A DNA stretch of 64,000 nt. It comes from Posidonia oceanica. Taxonomy: Eukaryota; Streptophyta; Magnoliopsida; Alismatales; Posidoniaceae. The DNA lies in assembly GCA_037176725.1 (NCBI GenBank), contig JAZBRS010000049.1, positions 39,796,001 to 39,860,000 of the forward strand, read 5' to 3'. The translations under genes were made by a program, and so were the position numbers. Positions 32,249-42,900 of the stretch are shown here, in pieces; position 1 is the stretch's first letter, and every line of letters begins with the position of its first letter. Below the pieces are notes generated by a model. It did no database searches. It was not told the DNA's origin and saw only the letters and a list, made by a program, of their open reading frames with translations.

Positions 32249-34230
32249 GGTTGCTGTCTAGTAAGTCCCTCTTACCTTTCTTTTGTTTCTTGCATTGTCT
32301 TTTCATTTATTTTCGTTTTGTTTTTGCGTTTCTCGCCGTATCAGAAAAACCTAAAAAAATATAAAATCAAACAAAAACCCAAAAACATGCATTTTCATTT
32401 CCTGAATGCACATGTCATTGCCTGCATCTTGGAAAACACACAAAAATAATAAAAAAATCAACTATGCAAAAACAACATGAACATGCCTTTCTTCTCCGCT
32501 ATTTTTGATTTTATGTTTTCCTAAAGCAAAAATCATAAAAGATACAAGACCAATGGAAAACCCAAAAACATGTGTAAAATGCAAAAAACCATAAAAATTT
32601 GCATAATTCCAAAAACCGACTTTGGACAGTAAACGGCGCCGAGAGGATGTCAAGCATCGACTATCTCAGGCGGAACTCACCCAAGCAATGCCATTTCATC
32701 ACGTGTGGCCATAATGTGAGACTTAGAGCAGAACAGAGAATCTCGCTAAGCGCGAAACTCCAAAAGCGAGATCAATCTAGTCAAGAGAGCCCACCAAACA
32801 GGGAGAGGACCAAAGCCGAGTAGACCATAGCTAGAGGCTGCCTGTACATGCAGTAAAGGCTAAAGGTATACGCTAAACAGCCGAACTCTTAACGCCTCAT
32901 CAGGGACCGCTACCCCAAGAGAGCGGAGCAAATGCATATCCAAAAGAATTGAGATCATGTGAGCAAAAAGAAAAGAAATGGCATGATATGCATCTGGGCA
33001 TAAAAGAGAAATGAAGAAAGAAGTTGAAGAAAGAAGAAGCCCATGAGAGGAGTGACTCGGGCAAACATCGAAGCCGCCTCAACCTCCAATTGCAAGCACA
33101 GCATTACCAAATGCATGAGAAACATCATCAGGAGGACCTGGCCCCACCCTCCGAGCGAAGCAACACACTCCAATCCCTCGTGCAAGCAACTACTCTACCT
33201 CCCTGGCAGGTTAGATGCAACTCCAGTCACTCGTGAGGGGAAAAGAAATATAATCCGAGAGCGTCAAAAGCAATAGTCGGTCCCTGAGGAATTAAGACGG
33301 AGGCTATGAAGACAGAGGCTATGAAGACGGAGGCTATAAAGACAGAGGCTATGAAGACGGAGGCTATGAAGGTACGTTGAACGCTTCTGCTACCTACATG
33401 TAGCCAAAGGCTATACACTGCAATGCTAAGGCCTCATCACGAATTGAGTGAGAATGAGAGCCACCAACCACAGCACGACATGGCATTGCTCGAGGATCGA
33501 GAATCTCCTGTATCAGGAAGTACGAGCGCGTCCTCTCGCCAAACAACTGCTTTGAATCCGAAGCCATAAAAACATAATAAACATAGTAATCAATCTTCCC
33601 CTTCTCCTTGTTTTCGAAAATCGAAGTCAAGGACGAGCTCTTTTTGCTTGACCCTCGCTCAGAGGCTTCGCGCATTTCAAGTTTTGGCCGCCCACCGCGT
33701 TGGGTGGTCTGTGATGACCGATATGTTCATTGTTTGCCACTCTGTGGCTTTGCATTGCATGTCCACTTTGAGACCATTGCACACCAACCACGATGGGTAC
33801 CAGCATTCTCTTTTGCATCTATCCTCCTGCATTTTCCCACCAGCATTGCACACCTCGCACGATGGGTCCTCGCATCCTCCCTTGCACTCCTTGCATTCAT
33901 CTTCCCTGCATACGGGCTGGTACCCCTAACTACTCGTTTGGCAAGTACATCAGTTTTGTCTCCATCCTCCGTATTTCGACGCTAAGGGCACTTCGGCTGT
34001 CTCCTGGTATCCTCTTCCTAATACCTGGGGCATCTTTTCTGCTGCCCTGTGGTATCACCCCGCATCTGCTTCCAGGCTAACATCCCTAACTGTCACGGGT
34101 CCATCTGCAGCTTTTGCCCTGCCTCCGCGTTCTGGTGCTCCCATTGTCGCTTACACTTTCTTTTGCAGTCAATAAGTTCGAAACTTATTACTCCGCCCTT
34201 TCTGGTCAATAAGTCCGAACTTACCAGCTA
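32249..34230 (+). other. 3' UTR of plus-strand Tat-like element
   Basis: Noncoding, collinear in inverted orientation with 14.06-15.99 kb. It contains a 15-bp minisatellite at 33,294-33,371. The end (34,155-34,230) keeps AATAAG...CTTATT dyads (AATAAGTTCGAAACTTATT) like those of the 120-bp array. Confidence 0.65.
33294..33371. repeat. 15-bp minisatellite, five copies
   Basis: AGGCTATGAAGACGG and one-base variants at 33,301, 33,316, 33,331, 33,346 and 33,361. The matching site in the minus-strand relative (about 14,880-14,900) has a single copy, so the expansion is lineage-specific. Confidence 0.85.
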
Positions 34231-36300
34231 GCCATTTTCTTTCGCATGACTCTGTCGGAGTCCCACCTGCTTGCTTCCTCAGGCGAGGACAAGCCTTTTC
34301 TTTTGCGTGACTCTACTGGAGTCCCGCCTGCTTGCTTCGTCGGGCGAGGACAAGCCTTTTCTTTTGCGTGACTCTTCTGGAGTCCCACTTGCTTGCTTCC
34401 TTGGGCGAGAACAAGCCTTTTCTTTCACATGACTCTTCCAGAGTCCTGCCTGCTTGCTTCCTCGGGCGAGGACAAGCCTTTTCTTTTGCATGACTCTGCC
34501 GGAGTCCCACCTGCTTACTTCCACAAGCGAGGACAAGCCTTTTCTTTCGCGTGACTCAACCGAAGTCCCGTCTGCTTGCTTACTCAGGCGAGGACAATCC
34601 TTTTCTTTTGCGTGACTCTGCCGGAGTCCCACCTGCTTACTTCCTTGGGCAAGGACAAGCCTTTTCGTTTCGCGTGACTCTGCTGGAGTCCCACCTACTT
34701 GCTTCCTCGGGCGAGGACAAGCCTTTTCGTTTCACGTGACTCTGCTAGAATCCCGCCTGCTTGCTTCCTCGGGCGAGGGCAAGCCTTTTCTTTCGTGGGA
34801 CTCTATCGGAGTCCCACCTACTTGCTTCCTCGGGCGAGGACAAGCATTTTCGTTTCGCGTGACTCTACCGGAGTCCCGCCTGCTTGCTTCCTTGGGCAAG
34901 GACAAGCCTTTTCGTTTCGCGTGACTCTGCCGGTGTCCCGCCTGCATGCTTCCTCGAGCGAGGACAAGTCTTTTCGTTTCGCGTGACTCTACTGGATTCC
35001 CGCCTGCTTGTTTCCTCAGGCGTGAACAAGCCTTTTCTTTTGCGTGACTCTGCCGGAGTCCCACCTGCTTATTTCCTCGGGCGATGATAAGCCTTTTCTT
35101 TCACGTGACTCTTCCGGAGAACCGCCTACTTACTTTGTCGGGCGAGGACAAGCCTTTTCTTTCGCGCGACTCTTCCGGAGTCCCACCTGCTTGCTTCCTT
35201 AGGCAAGGACAAGCCTTTTCGTTTGCGTGACTCTGCTGGAGTCCTACCTGCTTGCTTCCTCGGGGGAGGACAAGTCTTTTCCTTTCGCGTGACTCTACCG
35301 GAGTCTCACCTGCTTGCTTTCTCGGGCGAGGACAAGCATTTGTCTTTCGCGTGACTCTGCCAGAGTCCCACCTGCTTGCTTCCTCGAGCGAGGACAAGCA
35401 TTTTTGTTTCGCGTGACTCTATCGGAGTCCCGCCTGCTTGCTTCCTTGGGCGAGGACAAGCCTTTTGTTTTCGCGTGACTCTACCGGAGTCTTGCCTGCT
35501 TGCTTCCTCAAGAAGGACAAGCCTTTTCGTTTCGCGTGACTCTGCTAGATTCTCGCCTGCTTGTTTCCTCAAGTGAGAACAAGCTTTTTCTTTTGCGTGA
35601 CTCTGCCGGAGTCCCACCTGCTTGCTTCCTCGGGTGAGGACAAGCCTTTTCTTTCGCGTGACTCTTTCGGAGTCTCGCCTGCTTACTTCGTCGGGCGAGG
35701 ACAAGTCTTTTCTTTCACGCGACTCTTCCGGAGTCCCACCTGCTTGCTTCCTCGGGCGAGGACAAGCCTTTTTCTTTTGCGTGACTCTTCGAGAGTCCCG
35801 CCTGCATGCTTCCTCGGGCGAGGACATGCCTTTTCTTTCACGCAACTCTTCTAGAGTCCCGACTGCTTGCTTCCTCAAGCGAGGACAAGCCTTTTCTTTC
35901 GCGTGACTCTGGTGGAGTCTCGCCTGCTTGCTTCCTCGGGCGAGGACAAGCCTTTTCTTTCGCGTGACTCTTCCGGAGTCCCACTTGCTTGCTTCCTCGG
36001 GCGAGGACAAGTCTTTTCTTTCACGTGACTCTACTGAAGTCCCGCCTGCTTGCTTCTTTGGGCGAGGACAAGCCCTTTTCTTTCGCGTGACTCTGCCAGA
36101 GTCCCGGCTGCTTTCTTCCTCGGGTGTGGACAAGCCTTTTTCTTTCGCGTGACTCTACCAAAGTCCCGCCTGCTTACTTCCTCGGGCGAGGACAAGCCTT
36201 TTTTTTGGCGTGACTGTTCCGGAGTCCCGCCTACTTGCTTCCTCTGGCAAGGACAAGCCTTTCTTTTTCTTACGGCTTCGCGAGGTCCTACTTGTTTTAT
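34231..36300. repeat. Tandem array, 61-bp unit, about 33 copies
   Basis: The unit contains GCGTGACTCTGCCGGAGTCC, then CACCTGCTTGCTTCCTCGGG, then CGAGGACAAGCCTTTTCTTT. Two dyads lie in each: GACTC, five bases, GAGTC; and CCTCG, two bases, CGAGG. Copies differ by 5-15 percent with few indels. It occupies the 3' UTR position just ahead of a polypurine tract. All open frames over it (up to 275 codons) are repeat artefacts. Confidence 0.9.
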
Positions 36301-36774
36301 TTTCCTTGTGCCGGGCAGACAAAGACCTTTTTCCTCTAGCTGGGCTGGCAGCCCTAACTGCCCGAATGACATCCGTTATATTGTCTGGAGTCATGGGCGA
36401 AAAGTACGTTAGTCTTGTCTGGTGCTCCTTTTTGTGCAAGTTTGGATTAGTCGCTAACTTGTCGCATTGCATCCTTTTTAGCATCTCTTTGCATATCATT
36501 GCATTATCCATAGCATCTACACACACGCATGCTTCACCCGCATCCTCCCAGCAGAGTTCAGCGTAACAAGCATTAGTGCAAGTTTCGCATCAGCATCAAT
36601 ATTGCATCTTGCATCAGCATTTGCATCTGCATTCACATTTGCATCGCGGCAACGAGTCCTGACTTTCGGTGTATCCGCCAGATAAGTAACTCACGCCCAC
36701 AGTTGTTCTCCTGGCTATTCGGCGGGCTGTCTTGTCAACCCTGAGCAACGGCCTCGGTACCCTTGACCTCACTC

Positions 36775-36787
36775 AGGGAGGGGCATC
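36775..36787 (+). promoter_or_regulatory. Polypurine tract of plus-strand Tat-like element
   Basis: AGGGAGGGGCATC directly before the TG of LTR F, sharing GGAGGGGCATC with the tract before LTR A. Confidence 0.7.
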
Positions 36788-39325
36788 TGTTGACACCACG
36801 TTTTGGCAACTACTCGTTGGCGGATCTCTCTGGAGGCTTGTCGGATTGTGGCATGGCGGATCCCAAACCTAAACCTAAACCTTAACTATAAACCTAATCC
36901 CAAACCTAAACCCAATCCCAAGACCTTAACTATAAACCTAACCTCATGCCCATTAGCAGCCCAGACTACAGGGAATGGGCTAGATTTCACTGCAGCAAGC
37001 CCTATCCAGTGCGGTCGCCCATCCCAGTGGCGACTAGTGTTGTCACCTATCTCAGAGGCGACATGCATTGTCGCCATGTGGAGCGGCGACTCGGGACCTG
37101 TTCGAACTCCCACGCATGCCCTGCCATCACATTCCTCCACCGACCTGCAACACTTACTACCTATCTCTCTGCCACTTACTCCACTAACTCCCCGTCCCCT
37201 CAGGAGGACTTTCGCGTCCTCTGCCACCCCCGCCACACTTACTTGCCGTCCCCTCCGCCTGACAGAGCTTACCGAACAAAACCGATGACCCATCACACTT
37301 TCCAACATCATCACACACAATTCGCAAGCCACCGACCTCTAGAGCAATCTGAGAGCTTCCCTTGTGCGGGAGTGATCCTTCCTCGAGTGTCTCGTGCCTC
37401 CAAGAGCCCCTCCCATTCGTCGCCTTCCGAGTTTGCCGCCGTTGGGTCTCGCCGGAGCTGGATAATACGACTGCCTCCATTCAGGTAATCTCTCCCCTTT
37501 GTATTTGGTTTTATTCCTCATAGAGAGTAGATCGTTTTCATGCATTTTCCCGCGTTTTTGGCACTTGCTTTCACCATTTTTCACTTCATCTTCCTCGGCT
37601 CCAGCGATGTCCGCTACTCGTGTGAGGCCTTCCGGCCGTTGAGCACGTGGCATGGGTCGTCTCCGAGCTCTCATACACCCCCCTTGCATGACCGAACCTT
37701 CCCCGAACCTCCTCCGTGCTCCAAGGAAGTTCTCGGGCTTGCCGTCGGCAACACAGCCGACGACACCCGTGAAATCCGTCGTGTTGAAGGGGCCTTCGTG
37801 GAAGCTCGGACCCCTAGTTTTTTTATCCTGTTAGCTTCACAACACAACCACCTATCTTCCCCACCGCTCACCGACGTCCCAGACGCCGCCCATCACACTC
37901 CTGGCCTCCCTCGTGGTCAGACAGCCTGCGTCGCCGGCCGTCGACGACAAGGAGGTGGTGGGAAGCGCGCACTTGCCCGTTTTGATTTCTATTTGTTTCC
38001 TTAGCTTCATCTCACCTCCACCTTGCTTCCTATGAGCCTTGCGTAAGCTTCGAAGCTCCCCGGCCACTTCCATGGCCGCCGGAAGCATCGATCGCCATCG
38101 AGGAAATCCATTAGGTGGGTGGGGCGATCTAGAGCCTCATTTTTTAATTTGATTATATGCATGTGTTCCTGGGAATGCCGTCGAGCTTCCCAGGTCATCA
38201 GTTTGATTTTAGGCACCGCCATCGGCATGCGATTTGGCACCGAACTCTGGCCAAGGGACTGCCAGTCGTGTCGCCAGTCACAACGGCGACTCGACTGTGT
38301 ATTTTTACAGTCTTCAGGCCTGACTTTGCGCCGGTGTATCACGTGACCCAGAGGCTTGTTTTGCATTTTAATTGCATGAATGTGTTCCTTGTTATGCCAT
38401 CTATCTGTGTGAATGCTTGTTGGCAGGTTTCATGGCTGTTTGCAGGGCTTGGTCGGTCGGTGAAGCTCGCTGTCTGGCTTGCCTGCAGTAGCCTTGGCTG
38501 CTAGTCAGAGCGGCGACTTGCATCATCGTTGTGCACAGCGGCGACGTGCACTGTCACCATGTTGACCGACGACTCAAGCCAGTATCCAGACAGTGGACTG
38601 AGCCTCCTTCTTAGCCACTTTGTTTTGACTCGCCTTGTTTTGGTTTTGTTTCCCTATTTCGTTTATCATCGCATAATGGCATTTTAACTTTAATTAATCT
38701 TCTTGCATGGTTTTGCCAAACTTAGCATATTTTATGAATGCCCGTTGCATGCCGCCTCCTTACATTGCATGGTTTTCCTCCGATATTTTGTTTCGCGCCT
38801 GCATTGCATCTAGCACGATGATGCTTATTGTCTAGAGTTCTTATGAACCGAGGCACGCTCAGTTTAGAACACTAACAGCACTACTGAGCACATAGATTGC
38901 ATGTTTAATTTCCATCATGCAACTTGACATTTAAAGCATTCATAAGCATGGCATAGCATTATCGCCTACGGGCATACAGTTAAAGGCATGCACTGTCGAA
39001 ATTCCTACATATGCAAGCGAAAAGCCTAGAAAGATCGATTCCAGGCGTATCGGGGGTGCCTAACACCTTCCCCGTGCGTAACAGGAGTTCTTACCCTTTC
39101 TCTTGGCCCGTAATGACCATTATGCCCTTTTCCAAGGCACGAGTCATATTTTGCATGACATAGCACGCATTCACATGCTTTCTTCGATTTTCCTCGTCTT
39201 CCGATTTAGTAGACTAGGTGGCAACTCCGTTTTTGTCTTATTCTTTGTTTTCTTCGCCATTATTTCGACCCTTTCTTTTCACCCGTGCTGGGGCTTTCCG
39301 CGGCACAGGTTTGGGGATCGTTACA
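36788..39325 (+). mobile_element. Tat/Ogre-like LTR F (3' LTR), end uncertain
   Basis: Starts TGTTGACACCACGTTTTGGC after the polypurine tract. A GTCGCC/GGCGAC dyad cluster lies at 37,017-37,093 and 38,265-38,580. The 38.8-39.13 kb part, including GGTGCCTAACACCTTCCCC, is the inverted relative of 18.4-18.8 kb in LTR D. The right end is placed at GATCGTTACA (39,325) only by its CA; the true end could lie elsewhere up to 39,692. Open frames at 36.8-38.4 kb show no domain. Confidence 0.55.
37017..38580 (+). repeat. Dyad clusters in LTR F, GTCGCC/GGCGAC type
   Basis: First cluster (37,017-37,093): GTCGCC, nine bases, GGCGAC; GTCACC, nine bases, GGCGAC; GTCGCC, nine bases, GGCGAC. Second cluster (about 38,265-38,580): GTCGCC...GGCGAC near 38,270, then GGCGAC half-sites near 38,512, 38,542 and 38,570. 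Confidence 0.75.
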
Positions 39326-39692
39326 GCATGCTAGCTTGCATTTTACATGGCTGCGTTTTACATACCCAAATGTGTTGGAACTTTATAGGATTGAAGACTG
39401 GGATGTAAGGATTCTGCCTATAAAATTTCAACAAGTTTGGAGATCATTTGAGTGTTCGGCTGCAGCGATCTTTTCAAGGTATCAAGAGAGTTAAAATGGA
39501 TATTCTGCGAGATAAGTTTGAAATAATGAAAATACCCCTACAATCATGAAGACTCAGAGAGTGGTTTGATAGTGCAATTCCGATGTGTTATAGTGTTAAG
39601 AGAGGAATCGGAGTGGAACGATCCTAACAATTTTCCTAAAGGTGATTGAAACCGAAAGTCTTCCGAGAGATGCCAAAAATGGGGTATCTACA
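39326..39692 (-). mobile_element. LTR-end fragment at the mosaic boundary
   Basis: On the minus strand it begins TGTAGATACCCCATTTTTGG at 39,692, the same class of LTR start as A, B, D and E. The homologous interior is too short to classify. It marks the right edge of the gypsy mosaic against the copia element. Confidence 0.4.
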
Positions 39693-39951
39693 AGTAGTAA
39701 TAGATTGTTAAAATGTAAGTCCTTTCCATAAACTAAGATATCTAAGATTAAAGTTATAATTAAACACTTTATATGGTAATCAATACTTTATCATTAAATT
39801 TACAAATGTCATGAGAAGAAAAGCAAAGGTTTATTCTCTTTAATTTATTTAATGATAAAACAATAGTTTATAATTTAAACAAAATTAAGAACTACTAAAT
39901 AGAGATTATTAAACAAATGTAATATCACATATTACATTAGTATCTAAACCA

Positions 39952-42900
39952 TCAAAGTAAAATCTCAAAAGAAATGACTAGACCCATCTTAAGCAAATAT
40001 TCTCTGTAGGTACTAGAGGAAAGAGCATTTATAAAAGGGTCAACTAACATTGAATCAGTTCCAATGTGCTCAATAGACATCAAATGATGTCTAATTCTCT
40101 CCTTCACAATCAAGAACTTGACATTCATATGTTTGCATGCACTAGATCTCTTGTTGTTATTAGAGAAATTAACCACTGCTTCATTATCACAACACATCTT
40201 GATAAGTCTTTCCATAAAGCCTATGACTTTCAAATTTGTGATAAAGTTGCGCATCCAAATACTTTGTGAAGATGTCATATAACAAGTTATATACTCAACT
40301 TCTATAGTGAATGCAACAACTATTTTCTATTTGGTACTACACCAAAAAATTGCTCTTCAACAAGTAGAGAAACATATTTTGAAGTAGATTTCTTAGTATC
40401 AAGACACTTGACAAAGTCTGAGTCACAAAATCCCACGACCTCAAGTTAAACTGGTCTTCTATATATGAGCATGAGATATTTAGTTCCTTGCAAGTATCTG
40501 AAAACCTTCTTTGCAACTTGCCAATGCGAAAGTCCTAGATCATTTTGATATCTCCGTAGATACCCTATAACAATTGCTAAACCTTGTTGAGTACATGTCT
40601 GTGCATAGTTGAGATATCTAACTACTAAAGCATATGGTTTATCCTTTATTACAAGTCTCTCTGAGTCCATCTGGGACCTTGCAATTTCCTTAGTGTATCA
40701 CCCTTTACAATAGGTACATTACTAGGAGCACAAATTTCCATTAAAAACTTCTTTAATACACTTGATATGTAAGACTTTTGAGATAATCCAAGCATACCCA
40801 GAAACCTGTTGTAGCAAATTTTTATCCCATTAACAAAATTGACTTCACCCATGTCTTTCATATCGAAGTTATTAGATAGAAAATCTTTAGTCTTTCTTAA
40901 TAAACTAAGGTTTGTACTTGCAAGTAAAATATCATCCACAAATAGTACAAGCAATATCCATCCACTTACATTTTCCATTAGGTATATACATTGATCAACA
41001 ATGTTTTCCTTAAATTCAAAAGACATGATAATTTCATTGAACTTGAAGTACCATTGTTTGGATGTTTGCTTGAGTCCATATATATATTTTTTAACTTGCA
41101 AATCATATATTCCTTTCCTTTAACCTCAAAACCTTAAGATTGTTGCATGTACATTTCTTCTTCGAATTTGCCATTTTCTCATCCATCTAGTATAACTTTA
41201 AATCAAAATGAGCTACTGATGTGAATTTTAAATAACCGAGAGTACACGATGTACTACGTAGCACAAAAGCAAATACGGGTTAATCCTACACGGAAAAATA
41301 AATTCTAAATTTTAATTCTAATTGTCAAATTTTGATGGAAGATATCAAAATAGAATTGGAATTTGGTGAAATAAAAAAAAAAACATAATGATTTTAATAT
41401 TTGAAATTATATGATGAAGTCTAGAATTTTGAATCCACTATGTAATTAACATGATGATCAACTAGTTCATTCTCTTTCCCTTTTTAATCTCAAAATCAAA
41501 CTAAAGGATTCTACTCTAACAAGCATAGCCTATATGGAACACTTGATAGACTATCAAGTACATGAATAAAAAAACAAAAGCAATATTTAATTGGATGATA
41601 ACATAATATAACCACGACAACACACATGATCCCTAATTTACCCTTCCCTAAGCATAGACTAAAAATATGCAATCAATATTTGCTCATCAAAGTTTATTGA
41701 AATAACTGGAAATCAATGTCATGAAGCACAAGACAGAAGAGAGCAAAACTAATTACACTATAATGCAATTACCATATCTTCATCTAATCCTAGAAAAGCA
41801 ATTTAGTACATGATTGAAAAAGGGAAACAAATGAAACATGATAAAAACAAAACTAATAATGTTGATCATTCAAACCCGATACAAGTAACTTCTAACACTC
41901 AACTCCACAGTTGCAGAAGCGACCTCAGAAAAGAAGTATACAAAGTCGAAGATCCCCCCTTTATTACACAATCTGGTCTTTTATAGACTTACAAATATCT
42001 CTCCCTATCTGATACAAATCCAGTAACAAATAGAAATTCTAAATTCAAATTCAAGATTATTACAATGTGATCAATAACCGAAGAACCAAATCAGCAAAAT
42101 ATCTCCATATTGGGCACTTGGGAGGCGTCAAAACTGCATTTGAGCGCCTGGAAGGTGCCTATTTGACCTGGAACTCCGAATTTTTTTCTTTCAATCATTT
42201 AAATATCTTTCAATAATTTTATTCATGTGAAAAATTGCATCTAAACTTTCGATGTAGATCCAAATTTCTCGTGAGGAATAACTTTTCTTTTTTGCTTCAA
42301 AATATCTTTGACTAAATTTGAATTTCTTTTTTGCTTTTCTTCTTTTTCTCTTTCTTCTTTTTCTCAATTCTTTCCGAGTCCTCAGGTTTCTACGTAGTTT
42401 ACAGAAAACACCTCAAGTAGCATTATTTATATACAAAATAGATAAATATGGAACATAAAATATGTAACAATAATGTGCTCATCGGCTACTAAATCCATGA
42501 CTATCATTAACAAATCCTTTGAGGAAATTGGAGAATAAGTCTAATAATAATCGATGTTCTCCCTTTGTGTGAAGCCTTTTGCCACTAGTCTAGCCTTATA
42601 TTGTTCTACTGTTCCTTTGATATTTATTTTGGTCATATAGACCTATTTACAATCAGTTGGTTTCTTCCTAAAGGTAAGTTAACAAGTTCCCAGACTTGAT
42701 AGCTATCCGTAGAGATAAGTTCTTCTTTCATGGATTACAACTAACTGTTGGAGTTTACACAATCTATGGCTTGTAAAAACATAGCTGGGCCTTAACCCCT
42801 TGTCTCTTGTCCCATGTCCTCACCGGATAAGTATGCCACATAATCTGATGAAATAGTTAACTTCTTTTTGTCTATTTGATCTTCTTAGATGAATCTCTTG

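Noticed and set aside
34279..36133. Many Arg/Lys/Ser- or Pro/Phe-rich frames on both strands
   Set aside because: All are translations of the 61-bp tandem array; they break and resume with single-base indels between units.
36788..39692. A single 2.9-kb LTR running from TGTTGACACC to TATCTACA
   Set aside because: The last 370 bp begin like other minus-strand LTR starts and do not match the end of LTR D, so I split it; low confidence either way.
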